Position numbers and translations under genes: made by a program. The notes beneath the pieces are model-generated. The model did not search any database, was not told the origin of the DNA, and was given only the letters and a program-made list of their open reading frames with translations. Below are positions 46,096-54,816 of a stretch of 64,000 nucleotides of DNA, in pieces. The stretch's first letter is position 1. Each line of letters starts with the position of its first letter. This DNA is from Thalassovita mangrovi (lineage in GTDB: Bacteria > Pseudomonadota > Alphaproteobacteria > Rhodobacterales > Rhodobacteraceae): contig NZ_WWEN01000008.1 of the NCBI RefSeq assembly GCF_009857745.1, forward strand, positions 1 through 64,000. Reading direction: 5' to 3'.

Positions 46096-46724
46096 GCGGC
46101 ACCCCCTTTGCCGATCAGGCGGGCGAGGGGGCGGGTTTGCGCCGTGACATGGTCGAACAGGGTATCAAGTGTCATCTCGTCATCCTTCACGAATTCGATG
46201 AACATCTGGTTCAGGTTGTTGAAGATCAACTGGCCCAAAGGGGCCGGGTCAAGATCAGGCCGCACTTCGCCCCGGTCCTGCAGGGCGCGGATCATCTCGG
46301 TCACCTGTCCGGCCAGTTGCTGGTCCAGTTCGCTGTAGCGCTGGCCGTTCGGCGTGTCGGGGCTTTCGATCGACAGCGCCATGGCGGTGCGCCACATTTC
46401 CTTGGTCAGGTAGATCAGCGAATGGTCGTAATACTGATGAATCAGCGACAGGATCGCGTCATCGACGCCCCGGGGCGGGTTGGCGATGATTTCCGCGCCC
46501 GAGGCCAGAACCTCTTCGACCTCCATCGCCACCGTCGCGATCAGGATGTCGCCCTTGGTGCGGTAGTAGTTATAGACCGTTCCCACCGATACTTCGGCCA
46601 TCTCGGCAAGGTCTTCGATCCGGACCGCGCGATACCCTTCTGCCCGAAATTTCGTCACCGCCGCTTCGAGAATGCGTCTTTCGCGGGCACGTTTCTGTTT
46701 GTTGCGCAATCCGGGCATCGGCAT
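46092..46724 (-). CDS. TetR family transcriptional regulator
   Basis: The 210-residue regulator has an N-terminal HTH (ILEAAVTKFRAEGYRAVRIE and then MAEVSVGTVYNYYRTKGDI, residues about 18-60). The start at 46724 follows CAGGA at good distance; one at 46718 is possible. It lies upstream of and overlaps the ureohydrolase gene, and is divergent from a polyamine-type ABC importer whose spacer contains the arms GTTGA and TCAAC (46758-46762 and 46781-46785), a candidate but imperfect operator. It may control both. Confidence 0.9.
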   Translation of the reverse strand: MPMPGLRNKQKRARERRILEAAVTKFRAEGYRAVRIEDLAEMAEVSVGTVYNYYRTKGDILIATVAMEVEEVLASGAEIIANPPRGVDDAILSLIHQYYDHSLIYLTKEMWRTAMALSIESPDTPNGQRYSELDQQLAGQVTEMIRALQDRGEVRPDLDPAPLGQLIFNNLNQMFIEFVKDDEMTLDTLFDHVTAQTRPLARLIGKGGAA

Positions 46725-46846
46725 CCGCCATCCTGTTGGGGTTCGTATAAAATTATTGTTGACTACAAAAATGAATGAGTTCAACTTTTTTCTTCAAGAA
46801 CCGCACTCAAAGCGGCCGACCTGTCCAACAACCGGGAGAATCCCTA

Positions 46847-47902
46847 ATGAACCGCCTGCAGAAGATCCTTCATAGTACCACGATCCTGACCGCCGCGGCG
46901 GGTGCCGCTTCGGCGCAGGAAGAACTCAACGCGCTTGTCTGGTGCGACCATACCGACCCGGCGCTGATCGAACCGTTCGAAGCCGCCCATGGCGTCAAGG
47001 TAAACCTGCGCGAATACGAAGGCACCGGCGCGGCGCTGGCGCTGCTGGAACAATCGCGCCCCGGCGACTGGGACGTTCTGGTCATCGACGGCATCGACGT
47101 GTTCCGCGCGGTCGAGGCGGGCATCCTTGCCCCGCTGCCCACAGACCAGCTGCCGACCGGCGATTTCTTCCCCGAAGTGGTGATGGCCGACAATAACAGC
47201 GTCGATGGCGTGACCTACGCGGTGACCGAAAAATTCGGCTACAACACGATTTCCTACAATTCCAGCAAGGTCGATCCGGTCGACATGGAAAGCCTTTCCA
47301 CCGCCTGGTCGGAAAAATACGACGGCCGCATTTCGATCTATGACTATTACCTGCCGGTGATGGGCATGGCGGCGATCGCCAAGGGCATCAAGACCGCCGA
47401 GATCGGGTCGGATGACCTCGCCGCGATCGGCAGCGAATTGTCCACCATGCGCTCGCACGCGGCCTCGGTCGCCGGTGTCGTCGCGGCGCAGACCGCGCTG
47501 GCCACCGGCGAGGTCGATATCGTGGTGGGCGGCGGCGAGTGGCTGACCGCGGTTCTGGCCGAAGAACAGCCCGAACTGACCTGGACCATCCCCAAGGAAG
47601 GCGCGGTTCGCTGGGCGCAATCCATCGGCGTGGTCGCCGGGACGGAAAAGCCCGACCTGGCGCTGGAGTTCGTCAAATACATCGCCAGCCCGGAAGGGCA
47701 GGCGCGTCTGGCCACCTCGTCCTGCTTCTGGGGGATGCCCGCCAACGCCAAGGCCGGTGAGGTTCTGAGCGACGATCAGAAAGCGATCCTTCGCTGGGAC
47801 CAGCAGCCCGATTACCTGGCGCTGACGCAGCTTTACCCCGCGCCTGACGCCGATCTCGATATCGAGATGCAGGACCTGTGGCTGGAAACGCTGCAGCAAT
47901 GA
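46847..47902 (+). CDS. Polyamine-type ABC transporter substrate-binding protein (PotD/PotF-like, first system)
   Basis: The 351-residue protein has a Sec signal of about 22 residues ending ASA before QEELNALVWCD, then the PotD-like SBP type 2 fold: LVIDGIDVFRAVEAGILAPL, FGYNTISYNSSKV and WAQSIGVVAGTEKPD. The start at 46847 follows GGGAGA. The stop overlaps the next permease by four bases, so no stem-loop separates them, unlike four other importers here. Location next to the ureohydrolase suggests import of a guanidino compound or polyamine, which is inference. Confidence 0.9.
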   Translation: MNRLQKILHSTTILTAAAGAASAQEELNALVWCDHTDPALIEPFEAAHGVKVNLREYEGTGAALALLEQSRPGDWDVLVIDGIDVFRAVEAGILAPLPTDQLPTGDFFPEVVMADNNSVDGVTYAVTEKFGYNTISYNSSKVDPVDMESLSTAWSEKYDGRISIYDYYLPVMGMAAIAKGIKTAEIGSDDLAAIGSELSTMRSHAASVAGVVAAQTALATGEVDIVVGGGEWLTAVLAEEQPELTWTIPKEGAVRWAQSIGVVAGTEKPDLALEFVKYIASPEGQARLATSSCFWGMPANAKAGEVLSDDQKAILRWDQQPDYLALTQLYPAPDADLDIEMQDLWLETLQQ

Positions 47903-48750
47903 CCCGGATGCGCGACCGCATAACGGGCTGGGGCTTCGTCGCCCCGGCCCTTTTGTGGACGATTGCCTTTTTCGTCGTGCCCTTCGTCGTGATGGGCGCG
48001 ATGAGCCTTGCCACGATGAAGGGCAGGACCCTGATCTGGGGCTTTTCCTTTGAAAACTACGCCGAGCTGGCCGAGAAGGCCTATCTCTGGCGCGCCATCC
48101 TTGTGTCGCTGGAAATCACCCTGACCGTCACGGTGGTGTCGGTGCTGCTGGCCTATCCGCTGGCCTGGATCATCGCCTTCCGCGTGCCCGAACGCTGGCG
48201 GCGGCTGGCGCTGTTGCTGTCGATCCTGCCGTTCTGGACCTCTTACGTGGTGCGGTCCTACGCCTGGCTGTTGGTGCTGGCGCGCGAAGGCGTGGTGAAC
48301 AAGGCGCTGATCGGGCTGGGGCTGATTTCCGAGCCGGTCACGCTGGCCAATACGCGCTTTGCCACCGTCACCGGCTTTGTCCATTTCTTCGTGATGCTGC
48401 TGACGCTGACGATCTATGCCAACCTGATCCAGCTGTCGCCCAATTACCGCCGCGCGGCGATGGATCTGGGCGCCAACGCGCTGCAGACCTTCCGCCACGT
48501 GATCCTGCCGCTGACCCTGCCGGGGATCGTGACCGGGGCGTTCCTGACCTTCGTGTTGTGCATCGGCGATTACGTGACGCCGCAGATCCTGGGCGGCAAT
48601 ACCGAACTGACGGTGCCGCAGGTGATCATGGTGCAGCTGGGCCGGAGGGCCGATTTCCCGCTCGCCTCGGCGTTGGCCATCGTGCTGATGGGGATCGTGA
48701 CGCTGGCCTATCTGGCATCGGCCCGCTGGTTGAGGCTGGACCGGATATGA
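47899..48750 (+). CDS. Polyamine-type ABC transporter permease (PotB/PotH-like, first system)
   Basis: The 283-residue membrane protein has about six spans, the opening WGFVAPALLWTIAFFVVPFV, and an EAA-like loop AAMDLGANALQTFRHVILPL. The start at 47899 overlaps the previous stop; the stop overlaps the partner permease start by one to four bases. Confidence 0.93.
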   Translation: MTRMRDRITGWGFVAPALLWTIAFFVVPFVVMGAMSLATMKGRTLIWGFSFENYAELAEKAYLWRAILVSLEITLTVTVVSVLLAYPLAWIIAFRVPERWRRLALLLSILPFWTSYVVRSYAWLLVLAREGVVNKALIGLGLISEPVTLANTRFATVTGFVHFFVMLLTLTIYANLIQLSPNYRRAAMDLGANALQTFRHVILPLTLPGIVTGAFLTFVLCIGDYVTPQILGGNTELTVPQVIMVQLGRRADFPLASALAIVLMGIVTLAYLASARWLRLDRI

Positions 48751-49517
48751 TGCGCGCGCTGCCCTGGGCCTATCTTCTGGCCGCCTTTGTCTTCATCTAC
48801 CTGCCGGTGGGCGCGCTGGTGCTGTTTTCGTTCCAGTCCGGCAGCTTGCCGGTGCCGCCCTTCAACGGCCCGTCGCTGCGCTGGTACGGCGAAATCCTGG
48901 GCGACGCCGACCTGATGGAGGCGCTTCGCAATTCGCTGTTCGTGGCCTTCGGGTCCTCCTCCGTGGCGGTGTCGCTGGGCTTTCTGGCCGCCTACGGATT
49001 GGCCCGCCATGTGCTGCCCGGGTCGGTTTTCGCCCGCGGGCTGCTGATCGCGCCGCTGACGGTCAGTTACCTGATCGTGGGGCTGGGTCTGCTGATCGTG
49101 CTGACCCGCAGCGGGCTGGGGCTGTCGCTGTGGACAGCGGGGATCGGCCACGTGGTGATCAACCTGCCGCTGGCCTTCGCGATCATCTACGCCTCGATGG
49201 GGGCGCAGCAGCAGAACGCCGAACGCGCCGCGCGCGATCTTGGCGCGAACGAGGCGCAGGTGATCGGGCTGATCACCGTGCCGATCCTGCTGCCGTCCAT
49301 CGCCGCCGCCTTCTTCCTGTCGGTGACGCTGAGCTGGGACGAATTCATCATCTCCTTCCTGCTGACCCGGTTCGACGTGACCCTGCCGGTGGAAATCTGG
49401 TCGCTGCTGCGCTCGGGCCTGTCGCCGCGCCTGAACGCGATCGGCAGCCTTGTTTTCCTGATCTCGATCACCGTCGTTCTGTTCCTTGAAATCCTCGTCT
49501 TCCGGAGACGCAAATGA
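48747..49517 (+). CDS. Polyamine-type ABC transporter permease (PotC/PotI-like, first system)
   Basis: The 256-residue partner permease has six spans, a PotC-like periplasmic loop SGSLPVPPFNGPSLRWYG and an EAA loop ERAARDLGANEAQVIGLIT. An alternative start three bases later is possible. It overlaps the ATPase gene by four bases. Confidence 0.93.
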   Translation: MMRALPWAYLLAAFVFIYLPVGALVLFSFQSGSLPVPPFNGPSLRWYGEILGDADLMEALRNSLFVAFGSSSVAVSLGFLAAYGLARHVLPGSVFARGLLIAPLTVSYLIVGLGLLIVLTRSGLGLSLWTAGIGHVVINLPLAFAIIYASMGAQQQNAERAARDLGANEAQVIGLITVPILLPSIAAAFFLSVTLSWDEFIISFLLTRFDVTLPVEIWSLLRSGLSPRLNAIGSLVFLISITVVLFLEILVFRRRK

Positions 49518-50554
49518 CCGCGCCTGTCACCCTGTCCGACCTCAATCACTGGTTCGGCACCTACCACGCCTTGCGTGACGTTTCGCTGGAGATCGAGGCG
49601 GGCGAATACGTCACCCTGCTGGGGCCCTCGGGCTGCGGCAAGACCACGCTCCTGTCGGTGCTCGGCGGTTTTGTCGAACCGACCCAGGGCAAGGTGCTGA
49701 TCGGCGGGCGCGATATGACCCGGGTGGCCCCGGCGAAACGTCCCACTACGACGATGTTCCAGGACTACGCGCTGTTCCCGCATATGAGCCTGCGCGACAA
49801 TGTTGCCTTCGGGCTGCGCATGGCCGGGGCAGGGCGGAAGGAACGCCATGCCCGGGCCGAGGCGATGCTGGACCTGGTGGGGCTGCGCGCCGAGGCGGGC
49901 AAGCGTCCGCACGAACTGTCGGGCGGCCAGCGCCAGCGCGTCGCGCTGGCCCGGGCATTGGCGGTGGAACCCGATGTTCTGCTGCTTGATGAGCCGCTGG
50001 GCGCGCTGGACCTGAAGCTGCGCCGCGCCATGCAGGACGAATTGAAGGCGATCCAGCGGCAGGTCGGCACCACCTTCGTCCACGTCACCCACGATCAGGA
50101 AGAAGCGATGGCAATCGCCGACCGGATCGTGGTGATGAATGCGGGCCGGATCGAAGACCACGGCGCGCCCGCGCGGATCTACAACGAACCGGCGACCCTG
50201 TTCGCCGCCGATTTCATGGGCGAGATGAACCATATCCCCGGCCGCATCACCTCCCAAGGCATCGAAACCGCGTTCGGCCTGCTGCCGGTTGCCGCCGGGG
50301 GGAGTGGCGAAGCGACCGTCTGCCTGCGGCCCGAGGCGATGGAGACCGGGCAGGGGGGCGTGACGCTCGGCCCGGCGCGGGTCCGCGATGCGGCCTTTTT
50401 CGGCACCCATTGCCGGGCGCATCTGGTGCCAGACGCCGCGCCGGACATGGTGCTGATCGCGCATCTGCCCGCCGGGGCCTTGCCCACGGCGGGTGAAACC
50501 CTGACACTGTCGGCGAAGCCCGGGGATTTCTTGGTCTTCCCGAAGGAGGCCTGA
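49514..50554 (+). CDS. Polyamine-type ABC transporter ATP-binding protein (PotA/PotG-like, first system)
   Basis: The 346-residue ATPase has Walker A GPSGCGKTT, signature LSGGQRQR, Walker B LLLDEPLGALDLKLR and H-loop VTHDQEEAMA, then a C-terminal TOBE domain. The DLKLR sequence after the D-loop is typical of PotA. It is followed after two bases by the metallo-hydrolase gene. Confidence 0.94.
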   Translation: MTAPVTLSDLNHWFGTYHALRDVSLEIEAGEYVTLLGPSGCGKTTLLSVLGGFVEPTQGKVLIGGRDMTRVAPAKRPTTTMFQDYALFPHMSLRDNVAFGLRMAGAGRKERHARAEAMLDLVGLRAEAGKRPHELSGGQRQRVALARALAVEPDVLLLDEPLGALDLKLRRAMQDELKAIQRQVGTTFVHVTHDQEEAMAIADRIVVMNAGRIEDHGAPARIYNEPATLFAADFMGEMNHIPGRITSQGIETAFGLLPVAAGGSGEATVCLRPEAMETGQGGVTLGPARVRDAAFFGTHCRAHLVPDAAPDMVLIAHLPAGALPTAGETLTLSAKPGDFLVFPKEA

Positions 50555-50556
50555 GA

Positions 50557-51288
50557 ATGGAGCGCGCCCGCCCCGAAGACTGGTACAGGGTTCAGCGGCT
50601 GGGCGACGATGTCACTCTGATCGACGAACCCTTCATTCAGCCGTTCTACCGCTGCAACATGTGGCATGTGCGTGGGCGCGACCGGGACATGCTGGTGGAC
50701 AGCGGCATGGGCGTTGTGTCGCTGCGCCAATGGGTGCCGCTGGTGACCGAGCGCAAGTTGACGGCCGTCGCCAGCCATACCCATTTCGACCATATCGGTT
50801 GCCATCACGAATTCGACGACCGCGCGGTGCATTGCGCCGAGGCCGATATCCTGGCCGATCCGACCCGGGCGGCAACGCTGGCCGATCCTTACGTCACCGA
50901 CGAGATTTTCGATAAACTGCCGCCGTCCCCCTATCTGTCTCAGGACTACTCGGTGAAGGCCGCCGGGGCGACCCGTCTGCTGGAGGATGGCGACGTGATC
51001 GACCTGGGCGACCGGCATTTCGAGGTGATCCACACGCCGGGCCATTCCCCGGGCGGCATCGCCCTGTGGGAGGCGGCGACGGGGATCCTGTTTTCCGGCG
51101 ATATCGTTTACGACGGCGAGTTGATCGAAGACACCTATCACGCCGATGCCGCGGATTATTACCGCTCGATGGTGCGGCTTTACGATTTGCCGGTGCGCCT
51201 GGTCCATGGCGGCCATTTCCCGAGCTACGATGCCGAGCGCCACCGGAAGATCATCCGTTCCTGGCTGGATGCGCGGGAGGCGAGCTGA
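50557..51288 (+). CDS. Metallo-beta-lactamase-fold hydrolase
   Basis: The 243-residue protein has the MBL zinc motif THFDHIG (HxHxDH at about residues 70-75), a later histidine in THTPGHSPGGI-like text, FSGDIVYDG and GGHFPS, giving the standard two-metal site. It resembles glyoxalase II/quorum-lactonase-like hydrolases more than beta-lactamases, and has no signal peptide, so acts in the cytoplasm. Two bases separate it from the ATPase gene and it has a GGAGG site inside that gene, so it is the fifth gene of the importer operon. It may hydrolyse a thioester, lactone or other product of the imported ligand. Confidence 0.85.
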   Translation: MERARPEDWYRVQRLGDDVTLIDEPFIQPFYRCNMWHVRGRDRDMLVDSGMGVVSLRQWVPLVTERKLTAVASHTHFDHIGCHHEFDDRAVHCAEADILADPTRAATLADPYVTDEIFDKLPPSPYLSQDYSVKAAGATRLLEDGDVIDLGDRHFEVIHTPGHSPGGIALWEAATGILFSGDIVYDGELIEDTYHADAADYYRSMVRLYDLPVRLVHGGHFPSYDAERHRKIIRSWLDAREAS

Positions 51289-51549
51289 GATCGTGGCGCC
51301 CGCGTTATCCGGCTTGGATCAATCCCTGTCCCGCTCTTGACCCCGCAAGCAATTGTTGCCCGTACATGACAGGCTGACGCCCCCCAAGACACGCCGCGGG
51401 CGTTTTGGGTATAGAGCTTGGGGCTGCTCAAGCAGGGCCGGGCGGTTTTTTCACGCGCCCCTGCAAGCGGCATCGGGGCAAGTGCTGCGTCACCGGGCAG
51501 GTGTTCCCGGTTCCCTCGCGGCAACCGCGCGGATCATGATGTTACACAA
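51289..51549. other. Gap between the two polyamine-type importer operons
   Basis: No coding sequence is recognised. The region 51400-51460 is GC-rich with short inverted repeats and a TTTTTT run at 51447-51452, so it may terminate the first operon. The promoter of the second operon follows at 51550. Confidence 0.4.
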
Positions 51550-51578
51550 TTGACATAGAAATCTGTCACCGGTTTAAT
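51550..51578 (+). promoter_or_regulatory. Sigma-70-type promoter of the second polyamine-type importer
   Basis: TTGACA (51550-51555), a 17-base spacer, then TTTAAT (51573-51578), five of six matches to TATAAT. A TGACA-N8-TGTCA inverted repeat overlaps the -35 box. It lies about 100 bases before the binding-protein start. Confidence 0.65.
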
Positions 51579-51594
51579 TTGACTGGTTGGTCAA
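51579..51594. promoter_or_regulatory. Inverted repeat at the predicted start point of transcription
   Basis: TTGAC, six bases, GTCAA immediately follow the -10 box. The placement suits a repressor operator. No regulator gene is adjacent to this operon. Confidence 0.5.
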
Positions 51595-51678
51595 TATCAT
51601 TCGTAAGTCTTTGCGGTGTTTTTGGATTTGAATTTTCACAAGCCTGAAACAACGCAGGTAAATCACTTGGAGGTAACT

Positions 51679-52758
51679 ATGAAATCCGTATTCCAGAGGG
51701 CGGCAACGCTTCTCTCCACTGCCAGTGTCGCCGCAATCGGCTTTGCCGGCATCGCAAATGCAGACACGCTGCGCCTGCTGACCTGGGGCGGTTATGCGCC
51801 CGAAGACGTGGTCGCGATGTTCGAGAAGGAAACCGGCCACACCGTCGAAGTGACCCTGTCCAATAACGAGGAAATGATCGCCAAGCTGCGCGCCACCCGT
51901 GGCGGCGGTTTCGACCTTGCCCAGCCCAGCCAGGACCGCATCGCCGGCCCGCAGGCGGAATTCGGCATCTACAAGCCGATCGACCTGAGCAAGATCGACG
52001 CCGGTCAGTTCATCGGTTCGATGCTGGAAGCGACCAAGACGAACACCACCGTCGACGGCGAAGTCTACGGCGTGCCGCATGTCTGGGGCACCTCGGGTCT
52101 GGTCGTCGATACCGCCAAGGCCGCCGGTGTGAAGGATTACACCGACCTGTGTAACGCCGACGCCGCGGGCAAGGTGTCCTATCGCCTGAAGCGCCCGACC
52201 CTGATCGGGTTCGGCTATGCCATGGGTCTGGACCCGTTCGCCGCCTATGGTGACGAAGCCGCCTATAAGGACATCATCGACCAGGTCGAAGCCAAGCTGA
52301 TCGACTGCAAACCCAACGTCAAAACCTACTGGGGCGGCGGTGACGAACTGATGGGCCTGCTGCGTTCGGGCGAAGTCGTTGCCTCGATGGCCTGGGATAC
52401 CGGCGGCTGGAAGCTGAACGCCGACAACCCCGACATCACCTTCGTGGCACCGGCCTCCGGCGCCCTGGGCTGGATCGACACTTTCGTTCTGCCCGCCAAG
52501 GGCAAGTCGGATGCCGCCGCCTATGACTGGATCAACTTCGTGATGCGTCCGGAAATCGCCGCCAAGATCACTGACGCGGCGGGCAACTTCACCGCTTCGA
52601 AGGGCGCGGACGAATTCGTTTCGGCCGACCTGAAAGCCCGCTACCAGGCGAGCTTCCCGCCCGAAGCCGTGGACAACATCAAGTGGTATCCGCCGGTTCC
52701 CGCCGGTCTGGAAATGATCGAAGGCGCCGCGCTTGACCGCGTGAAAGCCGCCAACTGA
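51679..52758 (+). CDS. Polyamine-type ABC transporter substrate-binding protein (PotD-like, second system)
   Basis: The 359-residue protein has a signal of about 28 residues ending ANA, then DTLRLLTWGGYAPEDVV, the opening of the PotD family. GGGFDLAQPSQD, VYGVPHVWGTSGLVVDT and a WGGGDELMGLLRSGEV block match spermidine/putrescine binders. A strong TTGGAGGT site precedes the ATG. It leads the operon and is followed by a stem-loop at 52790-52816. Confidence 0.92.
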   Translation: MKSVFQRAATLLSTASVAAIGFAGIANADTLRLLTWGGYAPEDVVAMFEKETGHTVEVTLSNNEEMIAKLRATRGGGFDLAQPSQDRIAGPQAEFGIYKPIDLSKIDAGQFIGSMLEATKTNTTVDGEVYGVPHVWGTSGLVVDTAKAAGVKDYTDLCNADAAGKVSYRLKRPTLIGFGYAMGLDPFAAYGDEAAYKDIIDQVEAKLIDCKPNVKTYWGGGDELMGLLRSGEVVASMAWDTGGWKLNADNPDITFVAPASGALGWIDTFVLPAKGKSDAAAYDWINFVMRPEIAAKITDAAGNFTASKGADEFVSADLKARYQASFPPEAVDNIKWYPPVPAGLEMIEGAALDRVKAAN

Positions 52759-52789
52759 TCCGTCCGTTTCCACGTTAACCACCAACGAT

Positions 52790-52816
52790 CACCCCCGGAC
52801 CTCAGGTTCGGGGGTG
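52790..52816 (+). promoter_or_regulatory. Stem-loop after the binding-protein gene
   Basis: CACCCCCGGACC (52790-52801), loop TCA, and GGTTCGGGGGTG (52805-52816) form a 12-base stem with one wobble. A GTG at 52814 lies in its 3' arm, so the ATPase is better started at 52838. Confidence 0.65.
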
Positions 52817-52837
52817 AGCAATTTGATCGAGTTTTGC

Positions 52838-53956
52838 ATGACGCTCCAAGATCTTGAAATTCAGAATCTGACCAAGACATTCGACGCCTTCACTGCGGTG
52901 GACAATGTGTCCTTCTCGGTTCCCGCCGGGTCCTTCTTTTCCATTTTGGGCCCGTCGGGCTGCGGCAAGACCACCATCATGCGGATGGTTGCGGGCTTCA
53001 TCGACCCGACTTCGGGGGATATCCGGATCAAGGGCCGTTCGGTGCTGGACGTGCCGCCCAACAAGCGCCCGGTGAACATGGTGTTTCAGCATCTGGCGCT
53101 GTTCCCGATGATGAATATCGCCGACAACATCGGCTACGGGTTGCGCCGCAAGGGCATCGCGCAGGACGAAATCACCCGCAAGGTGGGCGAGGTCCTGGAA
53201 CGGATCGGCCTGCCGGGGATCGGCCAGCGCAAGGTCAACGAATTGTCGGGCGGCCAGAAACAGCGTGTGGCGATCGCCCGCTGCATGGTTCTGGAACCCG
53301 ACGTTCTGCTGCTGGACGAACCGCTGGGCGCGCTGGACCTGAAGCTGCGCGAGCATATGAAGATCGAGCTCAAGTCGCTGCAGGCCGAGTTCGACACCAC
53401 CTTTGTCTATATCACCCACGACCAGTCCGAAGCGCTGGTCATGTCCGACCAGATCGCCGTTATGAACAACGGGCGGTTCGAACAGGTCGGCACCGGGCAG
53501 GACCTTTATTACCGCCCCGAAACCGCCTTCGTCGCGGGCTTCGTGGGCGACAGCAACCGCTGGCGGGGCAAGGTGACCCGCGCCGAAGGTGGACAGCTGC
53601 AGATCACCACCGAGGCCGGGCTGACGATGACCGGCAGCGACCAGGGTCGCGGCCTGTCTGTCGGCGCCGCCGCTGATATCTATGTCCGGCCCGAAGCGAT
53701 CCGCGTCGGCCGGAGCGCCGACGAACTGTCGCAATTCGAAAACACCATGCGCGGCACCGTGTCGTCGATCCTGTTCAACGGGGCGGCCAGCCGGTTGATC
53801 GTCAGGGCCGAAAACGGCCAGGAGATCGAGGCGACCCTGCCGCAATCGGGCGAATTTTCCGGTATCAGCCGGGGCGACGCGCTGCATCTGGGATGGTCGG
53901 GCGAACAGGCCAACGCCTTCGCCGCGTCGGACGATTTCACGAAGGTGTTTGAGTGA
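52838..53956 (+). CDS. Polyamine-type ABC transporter ATP-binding protein (PotA-like, second system)
   Basis: The 372-residue ATPase has Walker A GPSGCGKTT, signature LSGGQKQR, Walker B LLLDEPLGALDLKLR and H-loop ITHDQSEA, with a TOBE domain at about 280-360. The ATG at 52838 is favoured because an in-frame GTG at 52814 is inside the upstream stem-loop. Its TGA overlaps the next gene's ATG by one base. Confidence 0.92.
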   Translation: MTLQDLEIQNLTKTFDAFTAVDNVSFSVPAGSFFSILGPSGCGKTTIMRMVAGFIDPTSGDIRIKGRSVLDVPPNKRPVNMVFQHLALFPMMNIADNIGYGLRRKGIAQDEITRKVGEVLERIGLPGIGQRKVNELSGGQKQRVAIARCMVLEPDVLLLDEPLGALDLKLREHMKIELKSLQAEFDTTFVYITHDQSEALVMSDQIAVMNNGRFEQVGTGQDLYYRPETAFVAGFVGDSNRWRGKVTRAEGGQLQITTEAGLTMTGSDQGRGLSVGAAADIYVRPEAIRVGRSADELSQFENTMRGTVSSILFNGAASRLIVRAENGQEIEATLPQSGEFSGISRGDALHLGWSGEQANAFAASDDFTKVFE

Positions 53957-54813
53957 TGCGCGCTGGATCGAAACTCGGATTTATCCTGCTGTTCTCGCCG
54001 CTGATCCTGTGGCTGGGGCTGCTGATCATCATCCCGCATATCGACATGTTCCTGATCTCGATCCGCGAACGTGTCGGCGTGGGCAAATACGACACCAGCC
54101 TTGCCAACTACCTGACGTTTTTCCGCGAACCGCTTTACATGCTGACCTTCGCGCGCACCGCGCTGATGTCGGTTCTGGCCACCGCCCTGACCCTGGTGAT
54201 CGGGTTCCCGGTCGCCTTCTACATCGCCAAGATCGCCAAGGGACGTCTGCAATCGGCGCTGTTCCTGCTGTGCCTGGTGCCGTTCTGGGTGTCGGAACTG
54301 GTGCGGACCTTCGGCTGGATGATCCTGCTGCGCGAAACCGGCGTGTTTTCCAGCCTGCTGCAATGGGCCGGTTTGGCCGATCAGCCGGTCGAGATGCTGT
54401 ATAACGACGTCTCCATGATGGTGGGGCTGGTCTATACCTCGATGCTGTTCATGGTGGTGCCGCTGATCACCACGATGGAAAGCCTCGACGACAGCGTGAT
54501 CGAGGCCGGGTACGACCTTGGCGGCAACGGCATTTCGGTGATGCGCGAAATCGTCATCCCGCACGCGATGCCGGGCATCGTGTCGGGATCGATCGTGGTG
54601 TTCATGCTGTCGCTGGGCAATTACCTGACCCCCACCATGCTGGGCGGCAAGGACAGCCTGTGGTTCACCGAGCTGATCTATTCGCAGTTCATCGTACGCT
54701 TCAACTGGGAACTGGGCGCGGCCTTCGGCTTCATGCTGCTGCTGCTGTCTTCGATCATTGTCTGGGGCACGCTGAAACTGTCCGGCCAGACGCTTGAAAA
54801 GACGATGGGGTAA
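53956..54813 (+). CDS. Polyamine-type ABC transporter permease (PotB-like, second system)
   Basis: The 285-residue six-span protein begins FILLFSPLILWLGLLIIIPH and has the EAA loop EAGYDLGGNGISVMREIVIP. An in-frame GTG at 53953 is an alternative start. Only three bases separate it from the partner permease. Sequence differs clearly from the first system, so the two importers are not a recent duplication. Confidence 0.93.
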   Translation: MRAGSKLGFILLFSPLILWLGLLIIIPHIDMFLISIRERVGVGKYDTSLANYLTFFREPLYMLTFARTALMSVLATALTLVIGFPVAFYIAKIAKGRLQSALFLLCLVPFWVSELVRTFGWMILLRETGVFSSLLQWAGLADQPVEMLYNDVSMMVGLVYTSMLFMVVPLITTMESLDDSVIEAGYDLGGNGISVMREIVIPHAMPGIVSGSIVVFMLSLGNYLTPTMLGGKDSLWFTELIYSQFIVRFNWELGAAFGFMLLLLSSIIVWGTLKLSGQTLEKTMG

Positions 54814-54816
54814 CAG

